From positions 1 through 5,762 of the forward strand of contig DQUX01000407.1 in the NCBI GenBank assembly GCA_015662065.1: DNA of 5,762 nt, in the 5' to 3' direction. Source of the DNA: Anaerolineales bacterium. Its GTDB lineage: Bacteria > Chloroflexota > Anaerolineae > B4-G1 > DUEL01. How positions within the stretch are numbered: position 1 is the stretch's first letter; each line of letters starts with the position of its first letter. Below are positions 1 through 5,762 of this stretch, piece after piece. The position numbers and the translations under genes were made by a program. Under the pieces are notes generated by a model, which saw nothing but the letters and a program-made list of their open reading frames with translations, searched no databases and was not told the DNA's origin.

Positions 1-2
1 CG

Positions 3-56
3 CCCACCCCTTCCTTCTGGGAGAGCCTGTGGCAGCGACTTCTCAGCGGAGACTGA
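3..56 (+). CDS. Possible C-terminal end of an upstream gene (partial)
   Basis: Frame 3 is open from the window edge and ends at a TGA at 54-56, giving the 17 residues PTPSFWESLWQRLLSGD. The aromatic and leucine-rich, mildly amphipathic tail with a Pro/Ser stretch before it looks like a genuine protein C-terminus. The stop also falls just upstream of a good promoter, where an upstream gene would be expected to end. The fragment is too short to assign to any family. The other two forward frames give less protein-like peptides. This is a weak call resting on appearance and position only. Confidence 0.33.
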   Translation, partial: PTPSFWESLWQRLLSGD

Positions 57-70
57 GCCCGCCCCTGTCC

Positions 71-99
71 TTTTCGCTCCCCCGCTTCTGAGGTATAAT
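71..99 (+). promoter_or_regulatory. Sigma-70-type promoter upstream of dinG
   Basis: A perfect TATAAT hexamer lies at 94-99, an AT-rich island in very GC-rich surroundings. At a 17-base spacing the -35 position (71-76) reads TTTTCG, only three of six matches to TTGACA, so the -35 is weak. Transcription would start near 105-107, inside the palindrome GTATAC (104-109), giving an untranslated leader of about 90 bases before the ATG at 198. No operator-like repeat or SOS (LexA) box was recognised around it. The element could drive the whole three-gene set. Confidence 0.55.
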
Positions 100-197
100 C
101 CCTGTATACACCTGCCCTACAAACTTGGCCGTAGGTGGGAGACGCACCCAGGGCATCCCCCGTCTCTCCACCAGGAACGACCCTAGAAAGGGAAAGA

Positions 198-3107
198 ATG
201 CTACCTACCTACGTCGCCCTCGATCTGGAGACCACCGGGCTTGATCCCGACCGGGACGCCATCATCGAGATCGGGGCGGTGAAGTTCCGGGGGGAGGAGG
301 TGCTGGAGGAGTTCAGCACCCTGGTCAACCCCGGCCGTCGAGTGCCGTCCGAGATCATCGCCCTCACCAACATCAGCGACGAGGACCTGGAGGGAGCCCC
401 CCGCCTTCAAGAGGTGCTGCCCCGGCTGGCCCGTTTCGTGGGCAACCGGCCGGTGGTCGGCCACAGCGTGGGGTTCGACCTGGGCTTCCTCCAGCGCTGG
501 ACCGTCCTGAACGCCAACCCTCGGCTGGACACCTTCAAGCTGGCCACGATCCTCGCCCCCGACGCCCGCCGCTACAGCCTGGGAGAGTTGGCGGCCCTCC
601 TGGGCTTCCCCCCCCACGCCTCCCACCGGGCGCTGGATGACGCCCACACCGCCCACCGGCTGTTCCTGGCCCTCTTCGAGCGGGCGCTGGCCCTGCCTAC
701 CGACCTGCTGGAGGAACTGGTTCGGCACGGCGAACGGGTGAAGTGGCCCACCACCGAGTTCTTCCGCCAGGCCCTGCGAGAGGCGGCGCGAGGGGCCTTC
801 TCCAGCTCCATTGGAGCACAGTTGGCAGCCAAGCGAGGGCAGGCGGCGGGGACACCTCTCTTCGCCGTCTCCACCGACGCGCCGCCGATGGAGGCAGGGG
901 AGGTCCGCCAACCGCTGGACTTAGAGGGGCTGGCCGCGCTGCTGGAGAAGGGGGGTGACTTCGCCCAGCGGTTCCCCGGCTACGAGCACCGTCCCCAGCA
1001 GGTGGAGATGCTGCGGGTGGTGGCCCAGGCCCTCAGCGAGGGCCGTCACCTGATGGTGGAGGCCCCCACTGGCGTTGGTAAGTCGCTGGCCTACCTGATC
1101 CCCGCCGTCCATTGGGCGGTCCAGAATTCGGAGCGGGTGGTGGTCTCCACCAACACCATCAACCTCCAGGAGCAGCTCTACCGGAAGGACCTGCCGGACC
1201 TGGCTCGGGTCCTCTCTCTGGACTTCCGGGCGGCGGTGCTGAAGGGCCGCTCCCACTACCTCTGCCCGGCCCGCCTGGCGGCGCTCCGGCGGATCGGGCC
1301 TTCCACGCTCGAGGAGATGGACGTCCTGGCCCGGGTGCTGGTCTGGTTGCCCAACACGGTGGATGGGGATGGAGATGGACTGTTCCTGCCCACCGCCACT
1401 GAGCGAGCCGTCTGGCGGGACCTCTCGGCGGAGTTCGACGGGTGCGATCCGGAGCGGTGCCGCCATTTCCACAGGGACTCCTGCTTCTTCTACCGCGCCC
1501 GACGGGCGGCGGAGGCGGCCCACCTGGTCATCATCAACCACGCGCTGCTGCTGGCGGATGTGGCGGTGCAGAACCGGGCATTGCCAGAGTACCGCTTCCT
1601 GATCGTAGACGAGGCCCATCACCTGGAGGCGGCCACCACCAACGGCCTCTCCTTCGAGACCGACCGGCAGACCGTCCGTCGGCTGCTGGAAGAGGTCGGC
1701 CGCGCCCGGGGGACGGGGGGTAGGGCAGCCGCAGGGGTCGCTATGACCGGCCTGCTGGGCGAGACGGTGGCCCGCTGTCGGACGGCCCGATTGGACCGGC
1801 GGACGATGGGGAGGGTGGAGGACTTCGCCGGGCGGGTCGCCCAGGCGGCGGAGCGAGCCAGCCGTGAGCTGGAGGGATTCTTCGACCGGTTGGAGCAGTT
1901 CGTGGAGGAGCAGAGGGAGGGACGGGGAAACAAGGGATATGCCTACCGCCTCCGCATCCTCCCCGCCTATCGGGTACAGCCGGCCTGGGACGAGGTGGAG
2001 ATCGCCTGGGACAGGGCGGGTACACCGTTGTTCGCAGTGGCGGACGGGCTGGAGCAACTGGCGGAGGGGCTGGACGAGCTGGCAGGTTCAGGTCTGCAGG
2101 ATATAGAGGACCTGCAGGCAGCGCTGATCGGCGCAGCGCGGCGGCTGACGGAGATCCTGGGCCACCTGAACGGCTTCGTCGCCCAGCCCAACCGTCAGAC
2201 CATCTACTGGGTCGAGGTGGGCCCCAGGCAGGCCCCCCTCTCCATCCACGCCGCCCCCCTCCACGTGGGCCCCCTGGTCCAGGAGCACCTCTTCCACAAG
2301 AAGGAGGCGGTCATCCTCACCTCCGCCACCCTGCGCACCGGCGGGAGCTTCGACTTCCTCCGAGAGCGGCTCCACGCCTGGGATGCGGAGGAGATGGCGG
2401 TAGATTCCCCCTTCGACTACGAATCCTCCACCCTGGTCTACATCGTAGACGACATCCCCGAGCCGGGGCAGCCGGGCTACCAGCGGGCGGTGGAACAGGG
2501 AATGCTGGCCCTCTTCCAGGCCACCCGCGGCCGGGCGCTAGCCCTTTTCACCTCCTACAGCCAGTTGCGGGCCACCACGCGAGCCATCGCCGCCCCCTTG
2601 GCCCAGTCCGACATCACCGTCTACGCTCAGGGGCAGGGGCTTTCCCGCAACCAGCTTCTGGAGAACTTCCGCACGGCGGACCGGGCGGTCCTGCTGGGGA
2701 CCCGGAGCTTCTGGGAGGGGGTAGACGTGCCGGGGGAGGCCCTCAGTTGCCTGGCCATCGCCAAGCTCCCCTTCAACGTCCCCACCGATCCCATCTTCGC
2801 TGCCCGCGCGGAGACCTTCGACGATCCCTTCTTCGAGTACGCGGTGCCGGAGGCGGTGCTCCGCTTCCTCCAGGGGTTCGGCCGCCTCATCCGCACCCGC
2901 ACCGACCGGGGGATCGTGGCCATCTTCGACCGACGGCTGGTCAGCAAGTCCTACGGTCACCTTTTCCTGGAATCGCTCCCCGGACCCACCATCCGCCGTG
3001 GGCCGGCGACGATGCTGCCCCGGGCGGCAAAACGGTGGCTGGCGGGGAAGGGGACAGGGAGACGCGGGGACGGGGGGAGGGAGGGAAGTGAAAGCGCTGC
3101 GATTTGA
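198..3107 (+). CDS. dinG: DinG-family helicase with N-terminal DEDDh 3'-5' exonuclease domain
   Basis: Predicted cytoplasmic DNA-repair enzyme of 969 residues joining a DnaQ-like exonuclease to an XPD/DinG superfamily 2 helicase. Exonuclease (about 3-165): D9 and E11 in DLETTG, D94 in GHSVGFD, and H143 and D148 in HRALDDA, so all five DEDDh residues are present. A linker of about 90 residues follows. Helicase: RPQQ (265-268), Walker A APTGVGKS (289-296), DEAH (471-474), motif III TSATL (708-712), motif V GTRSFWEGVDVPG (834-846), motif VI QGFGRLIRTRTDRG (891-904, approximately). C356, C416, C421 and C429 lie between Walker A and DEAH, as the four 4Fe-4S ligands do in XPD and E. coli DinG. ATG 198 is preferred because AGGGA (189-193) precedes it and the exonuclease fold begins at once; a GTG at 135 would add 21 unlikely residues. 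The last 20 or so residues (Gly/Arg-rich) translate a G-rich tract and look non-domain. Its 3' end overlaps the next gene by 20 bases. Known family members act on DNA damage, R-loops and secondary structures; helicase polarity 5'-3' is expected from the family. Confidence 0.93.
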   Translation: MLPTYVALDLETTGLDPDRDAIIEIGAVKFRGEEVLEEFSTLVNPGRRVPSEIIALTNISDEDLEGAPRLQEVLPRLARFVGNRPVVGHSVGFDLGFLQRWTVLNANPRLDTFKLATILAPDARRYSLGELAALLGFPPHASHRALDDAHTAHRLFLALFERALALPTDLLEELVRHGERVKWPTTEFFRQALREAARGAFSSSIGAQLAAKRGQAAGTPLFAVSTDAPPMEAGEVRQPLDLEGLAALLEKGGDFAQRFPGYEHRPQQVEMLRVVAQALSEGRHLMVEAPTGVGKSLAYLIPAVHWAVQNSERVVVSTNTINLQEQLYRKDLPDLARVLSLDFRAAVLKGRSHYLCPARLAALRRIGPSTLEEMDVLARVLVWLPNTVDGDGDGLFLPTATERAVWRDLSAEFDGCDPERCRHFHRDSCFFYRARRAAEAAHLVIINHALLLADVAVQNRALPEYRFLIVDEAHHLEAATTNGLSFETDRQTVRRLLEEVGRARGTGGRAAAGVAMTGLLGETVARCRTARLDRRTMGRVEDFAGRVAQAAERASRELEGFFDRLEQFVEEQREGRGNKGYAYRLRILPAYRVQPAWDEVEIAWDRAGTPLFAVADGLEQLAEGLDELAGSGLQDIEDLQAALIGAARRLTEILGHLNGFVAQPNRQTIYWVEVGPRQAPLSIHAAPLHVGPLVQEHLFHKKEAVILTSATLRTGGSFDFLRERLHAWDAEEMAVDSPFDYESSTLVYIVDDIPEPGQPGYQRAVEQGMLALFQATRGRALALFTSYSQLRATTRAIAAPLAQSDITVYAQGQGLSRNQLLENFRTADRAVLLGTRSFWEGVDVPGEALSCLAIAKLPFNVPTDPIFAARAETFDDPFFEYAVPEAVLRFLQGFGRLIRTRTDRGIVAIFDRRLVSKSYGHLFLESLPGPTIRRGPATMLPRAAKRWLAGKGTGRRGDGGREGSESAAI
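3044..3085 (+). repeat. G-rich tract with seven G-runs (potential G-quadruplex)
   Basis: Seven runs of three or more G lie within 42 bases: 3044-3047, 3050-3053, 3057-3059, 3066-3069, 3072-3077, 3079-3081 and 3083-3085. Loops are 1-6 bases, which meets the usual four-run G-quadruplex pattern several times over. The G-rich strand is the coding strand, so both DNA and mRNA could fold. The tract encodes the low-complexity tail of the dinG product and ends two bases before the GTG start of the dehydrogenase. It resembles a degenerate GGGGA/GGGAC simple repeat rather than constrained coding sequence. Folding is inferred, not shown. Confidence 0.7.
3076..3080 (+). promoter_or_regulatory. Ribosome binding site that fixes the dehydrogenase GTG start
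   Basis: GGAGG lies seven bases before the GTG at 3088-3090. It is the best Shine-Dalgarno match near the beginning of this reading frame, and translation from that GTG gives the MKAL-type N-terminus usual for medium-chain dehydrogenases. The site is embedded in the G-run tract, so secondary structure there could mask it. The overlapping dinG frame means ribosomes finishing dinG pass through it. Confidence 0.6.
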
Positions 3108-4299
3108 GGACGGAATTCCACGTTACGTGCTCTCCAAGGCCCTGGGATGGCTCTCCCCCGCGGTCTACTGGAGCCGGCTGGGGTGTTTGCAGTACCGGGA
3201 GGTGGAGGAGCCGCCGCTGCTGGGGCCGGATTGGGTGCGGGTACAGACCCGGATGGCCGGCATCTGCGGCAGCGACCTGAATACCATCACCCTGCACGAC
3301 AGCCCCTCTCTCTCCGCGTACGCTTCGTTCCCCTTCACGATGGGGCACGAGAACGTGGGCACCATCGCCGAGCTGGGGCTGACGGTGGAGGGATTCAAGA
3401 CGGGGGAGCGGGTGGTGGTGGAGCCGCTGCTGGGCTGCGCGGTGCGCGGCTTCGACGACCCCTGCCCCGCCTGCGCCCGGGGCGACCCCGCCGTCTGTGA
3501 GCGGCGCACTGAGGGGACCATCGCTCCGGGCACATTCACCGGCTTCTGCGCCAGCACCGGCGGCAGTTGGAGCCCCCTTTTCCTGGCCCACCGGAGCCAG
3601 CTCCTGCGGGTCCCAGAGGGGATGAGCGACGAGAACGGGGTAATGAGCGAGCCCTTCGCCGTGGCGCTCCGGGCGGTGCTGCGCAACCCACCGCCAGAGA
3701 GAGGTACCGCGCTGGTGCTCGGTGCGGGGACCATCGGGCTGTGCGTCGTGGCGGCGTTGCGGGCGCTGGGCTACTCCAACCGGACCGTCGTCGCCGCTCG
3801 CTACCCCTTCCAGGCTGAATGGGCCCGCCATTACGGGGCCAATGAGGTCGTCCGGCCTGGGGACGACCCCGCTCTGGCAGAGGCCCTCTCCGCCCGCCTC
3901 CACCGTCCCATCCTGGGGCAGCCCCTCGTCTCCGGCGGGGCGGAGGTCGTCTACGAGTGCGTCGGCAGCGGCGACAACCTCCACACCGCCATTCGCTTCA
4001 CCCGCGAGGGGGGCACGGCCGTCATCCTGGGATTGGCGGCGATCTCCCGGGGTATCGATTGGGCCCCCATCTGGCTGAAGGAGATCGCCCTCCACGGCAG
4101 TTACGCCTATGGAATCGAGACCTACAGGGGCCGGCGAGTGCGCACGATGGAGCTGGCGCTGGAGCTGATGGCAAGGGGGAAGGTGAACCTGGCCCCGCTG
4201 GTCACCCACCGGTTCCGGCTGGAGGAATACCGTAAGGCCCTGGCAACGGCGACCCACAAAGCGCGTCACCAACTGGTCAAGGGGGTATTCGTCTTCTAG
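3088..4299 (+). CDS. Zinc-dependent medium-chain dehydrogenase (threonine/sorbitol dehydrogenase-like)
   Basis: Predicted soluble NAD(P)-dependent oxidoreductase that interconverts an alcohol and a ketone or aldehyde; the substrate is unknown. It has 403 residues from the GTG start, against roughly 340-350 for typical family members. Catalytic zinc ligands are recognisable as C60 in GICGSD, H87-E88 in MGHENVG, and E188 in SEPFAV. C117, C126, C129 and C137 form the structural-zinc lobe with CPAC spacing. The Rossmann nucleotide fold begins at LGAGTIG (211-217). The position at the end of the second strand, usually Asp in NAD enzymes, is A237 followed by R238, hinting at NADP(H). The extra length comes from an N-terminal insert (about 11-37) and an enlarged catalytic domain (about 66-82 and 141-165). 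The start overlaps dinG by 20 bases, suggesting translational coupling; a longer GTG start at 2998 is in frame but lies deep in dinG and lacks family support. An aminotransferase gene follows after 12 bases. The family assignment is firm; a specific enzyme name is not justified. Confidence 0.9.
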   Translation: MKALRFEDGIPRYVLSKALGWLSPAVYWSRLGCLQYREVEEPPLLGPDWVRVQTRMAGICGSDLNTITLHDSPSLSAYASFPFTMGHENVGTIAELGLTVEGFKTGERVVVEPLLGCAVRGFDDPCPACARGDPAVCERRTEGTIAPGTFTGFCASTGGSWSPLFLAHRSQLLRVPEGMSDENGVMSEPFAVALRAVLRNPPPERGTALVLGAGTIGLCVVAALRALGYSNRTVVAARYPFQAEWARHYGANEVVRPGDDPALAEALSARLHRPILGQPLVSGGAEVVYECVGSGDNLHTAIRFTREGGTAVILGLAAISRGIDWAPIWLKEIALHGSYAYGIETYRGRRVRTMELALELMARGKVNLAPLVTHRFRLEEYRKALATATHKARHQLVKGVFVF

Positions 4300-4311
4300 A
4301 AGGAGAAGGAC

Positions 4312-5598
4312 ATGCTCTACATCGGCCAGCAACCCAAGGAGCGAACCATCGAAGACTACGCCCGCTACGTCAACCCCGGCCGCGTTGCGGTCTACCGGGC
4401 GATGGGGATCAACTTCGTGCCGGGGCGGCGGGAGGGGGTCTGGCTGTGGGATGTGGGCAGCGGCCACCGGGTTCTGAACTGCCGCACCTCCGGCGGCGTC
4501 TTCAACCTGGGCCACCGCCCGCCCCGGGTGGTAGAGGCGGTGAAGCAGGCACTGGACGAGCTGGACGTGGGGGACCATATGCTGATGAGTGAGATGCGGG
4601 CCGTGCTGGGCCTACGGCTGGCCGAACTCACCCCCGGCGATATCCAGTATACCACCCTCTCCCCCGGCGGGGCCGAGGCCATCGATGTGGCGATCAAGCT
4701 GGCCCGGGGTTACACCCGCCGCCCCAAGGTCATCTCCGTCCGCAAAGGGTACCACGGCCACACCGGCTTCGCCCTGGCCGCCGGGGAGGATGTCTTCCGC
4801 GCCCACTTCGGCCCGATGCCGCCGGGTTTCCTCAAGGTCCCCTTCGGTGATGCCGATGCGCTGGAAGAAGCGGTGGACGAGGAGACGGCGGCGGTGATCA
4901 TCGAGACCATCCCCGCCACCGCCGGCATCCTCATCCCGCCGGACGACTACTACCCCCGCGTGCGGGAGATCTGCGACCGGGCCGGGGCGGTGCTGATCCT
5001 GGACGAGGTCCAGGCCGGCCTGGGCCGCACCGGCCGGATGTGGGCCATTGAGGAGTGGGACGTCGTGCCGGACGTACTGGTCATCGGCAAGGGGCTCAGC
5101 GGCGGGGTCTACCCGATGTCCGCTACCTGCCATCGCCCCCACCTGGACCGCTTCTTCCAAGAGAACCCCTTCGTCCACCTCTCCAGCTTTGGGGGGGCTG
5201 CGCTGGGCTGCGTGGCCGCGCTGGCGATGCTGGATCAGATCACCGAGCCGGGGTTCCTGGAGCACGTCCGGGCGATGGGGGAGCGGTTCGCCCAAGGGTT
5301 CGCCGACCTGAAAACCCGCTATCCCATCGTCGCCGGGGTCCGCCAGCGGGGGCTGATGATCGGCTTCGATCTGGTCGACGACCGGCTGGGGCCGCTGATG
5401 AGCATAGCGCTGTTCCAGAACGGGGTCCTGGCCGTCTTCGCCGACTACCGCCCCTCCACCCTCCAGATCCTGCCCCCCCTCATCATCCAGCCCGACGAGG
5501 TGGATTTCGTGCTCTCGGCGTTGGATCGCTCCCTGACGCTCCTCAGCCGGATGGACTTGGAATCGCTGCCGGAGCTGCCGTTGCCCATCTCGTCGTGA
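4312..5598 (+). CDS. PLP-dependent class III aminotransferase
   Basis: Predicted cytoplasmic aminotransferase of 428 residues, the usual length for the acetylornithine/GABA/omega-transaminase group. Fold-type I hallmarks are clear: the phosphate-binding GGAEA (119-123, family norm SGTEA), GYHGH (146-150) with the aromatic stacking on PLP, LILDEVQAGLGRTG (228-241) with D231 contacting the pyridine nitrogen, the Schiff-base lysine K260 in IGKGLSGG, and SSFGGAALGC (291-300) replacing the common STFGGNPLAC. In the C-terminal PPL segment (TLQILPPLII, 383-392) Q385 sits where many family members carry the arginine that binds the substrate alpha-carboxylate. That suggests an amine, or a substrate without a standard alpha-amino acid head, but it is inference. 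AAGGAG (4300-4305) lies six bases before the ATG. The gene follows the dehydrogenase stop by 12 bases, so the two are almost certainly co-transcribed and may act in sequence. Annotation as ornithine, acetylornithine, GABA or glutamate-1-semialdehyde enzyme would be over-specific. Confidence 0.92.
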   Translation: MLYIGQQPKERTIEDYARYVNPGRVAVYRAMGINFVPGRREGVWLWDVGSGHRVLNCRTSGGVFNLGHRPPRVVEAVKQALDELDVGDHMLMSEMRAVLGLRLAELTPGDIQYTTLSPGGAEAIDVAIKLARGYTRRPKVISVRKGYHGHTGFALAAGEDVFRAHFGPMPPGFLKVPFGDADALEEAVDEETAAVIIETIPATAGILIPPDDYYPRVREICDRAGAVLILDEVQAGLGRTGRMWAIEEWDVVPDVLVIGKGLSGGVYPMSATCHRPHLDRFFQENPFVHLSSFGGAALGCVAALAMLDQITEPGFLEHVRAMGERFAQGFADLKTRYPIVAGVRQRGLMIGFDLVDDRLGPLMSIALFQNGVLAVFADYRPSTLQILPPLIIQPDEVDFVLSALDRSLTLLSRMDLESLPELPLPISS

Positions 5599-5690
5599 AA
5601 CGTCAGACGTCGCGCATCACACATCACTAACTCGACGATGTCACATTAGAGCCGGTTATGAACTTTGGGTAGTCTCCCGGTGAAGTGTTG
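5599..5690 (+). other. Non-coding spacer with short degenerate repeats, no clear terminator
   Basis: After the aminotransferase stop, base composition becomes noticeably less GC-rich. Near the stop are repeated short words: ACGTC twice (5600-5604 and 5607-5611) and CATCAC twice (5615-5620 and 5622-5627). CGTCG (5608-5612) can pair with CGACG (5633-5637), and ACATC (5621-5625) with GATGT (5637-5641), but the loops are long and no T-run follows. GCCGG (5651-5655) can pair with CCGGT (5677-5681). None of these is a convincing intrinsic terminator. No open frame with coding character was found here. Confidence 0.5.
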
Positions 5691-5732
5691 TTGTGCGCAA
5701 GCCCGCCCAGACGTGAACGTCCGGGCTCACAA
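5691..5732 (+). other. Strong bulged stem-loop (structured DNA or RNA element)
   Basis: Three helices stack into one hairpin: TTGTG (5691-5695) pairs with CACAA (5728-5732), AGCCCG (5700-5705) with CGGGCT (5722-5727), and GACG (5710-5713) with CGTC (5718-5721), closed by a TGAA tetraloop. That gives 15 Watson-Crick pairs and no mismatches on the 3' arm. The only unpaired bases in the stem are two four-base bulges on the 5' arm, CGCA (5696-5699) and CCCA (5706-5709). There is no T-run after it, so it is not a standard intrinsic terminator. An alternative inner pairing GCCC/GGGC (5705-5708 with 5723-5726) is also possible. Confidence 0.6.
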
Positions 5733-5762
5733 ACCAAGCCCTGCGGGATGAAAGCCGGCCCC
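5693..5762 (+). mobile_element. Possible 5' end of a group II intron (truncated by window edge)
   Basis: GTGCGC at 5693-5698 matches the GTGYG consensus that begins bacterial group II introns. It is followed by a stem-loop, then an unpaired ACAAACCAAGC stretch and short GC-rich hairpin-forming segments, a general order compatible with the beginning of domain I. The rest, including any reverse transcriptase gene and domain V, would lie outside the window. Against it, GTGCG is a short motif, and the first GTG can itself pair into the larger hairpin, which would cross the proposed exon-intron border. A transposon end or another structured RNA is equally open. Confidence 0.3.

Noticed and set aside
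42..57. CTCAG/CTGAG inverted repeat as a terminator of the upstream gene
   Set aside because: Only five pairs, six-base loop, no T-run directly after it, and it overlaps the putative stop codon.
135..197. Longer dinG start at GTG 135
   Set aside because: The added 21 residues are not domain-like, no well-placed Shine-Dalgarno sequence precedes it, and the exonuclease fold begins immediately after the ATG at 198.
1362..1379. DGDGDG stretch (residues 389-394) in dinG resembling an EF-hand calcium loop
   Set aside because: Position 12 of the loop is Ala instead of Glu and the flanking helices are absent; it overlaps a segment where the DinG family normally has a TGD-type motif.
921..2057. Minus-strand open frame of 378 codons opposite dinG
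   Set aside because: Low-complexity composition, no domain, and fully antisense to the conserved helicase core.
2998..3087. Longer dehydrogenase start at GTG 2998
   Set aside because: It would overlap dinG by 110 bases and add an Arg/Gly-rich stretch unlike family N-termini; GTG 3088 has a good ribosome binding site and an MKAL start.
2941..4578. Long minus-strand open frame of 545 codons spanning the dinG end, the dehydrogenase and the aminotransferase start
   Set aside because: It lies opposite three genes with clear motifs, its translation is rich in Pro/Gly/His/Gln with no recognisable domain, and long antisense frames are expected in high-GC coding DNA.
1..5762. CRISPR array, tRNA or rRNA genes
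   Set aside because: No regularly spaced direct repeats and no tRNA cloverleaf or rRNA signature were seen on either strand.

Overview
This is a high-GC, gene-dense stretch of bacterial DNA, all read from the + strand. It holds three complete protein genes, a probable last few codons of an upstream gene, and a structured non-coding sequence at the right edge. Codon third positions are strongly G/C. The first gene is a DnaQ-type exonuclease fused to a DinG-type helicase, an architecture known from Firmicutes and Chloroflexi. Together with the GC content this loosely suggests a Chloroflexota-like or other high-GC thermophile-type bacterium, but that is inference and no rRNA or marker gene is present to fix it.

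Layout: positions 1-56 probably contain the tail of an upstream reading frame. Positions 57-197 are intergenic and carry a perfect TATAAT -10 box. Positions 198-3107 encode the exonuclease-helicase (dinG), with all five DEDDh catalytic residues, Walker A, DEAH box and four cysteines placed as in the 4Fe-4S cluster of XPD/DinG helicases. Its 3' end runs into a G-rich tract (3044-3085) that also supplies the ribosome binding site of the next gene. Positions 3088-4299 encode an enlarged zinc-dependent medium-chain dehydrogenase that starts at a GTG inside dinG (20-base overlap). After a 12-base gap, 4312-5598 encodes a PLP-dependent class III aminotransferase. Positions 5599-5762 are non-coding and contain short degenerate repeats and a strong bulged stem-loop, possibly the 5' end of a group II intron cut by the window edge.

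How they fit: the tight spacing suggests one transcript from the promoter before dinG, although no internal promoter can be excluded. The dehydrogenase and aminotransferase form a plausible metabolic pair, in which a secondary alcohol is oxidised to a ketone or aldehyde and then transaminated to an amine, or the reverse route is used for amine catabolism. The substrate cannot be read from the sequence. The helicase is a DNA-repair enzyme with no obvious metabolic link, so its linkage to the pair is probably positional. I see no clear evidence of a wholly new system. The points most worth a second look are the exonuclease/Fe-S helicase combination, the G-tract at the dinG/dehydrogenase junction, the dehydrogenase-aminotransferase pair with atypical active-site positions, and the structured RNA-like element at the right edge.
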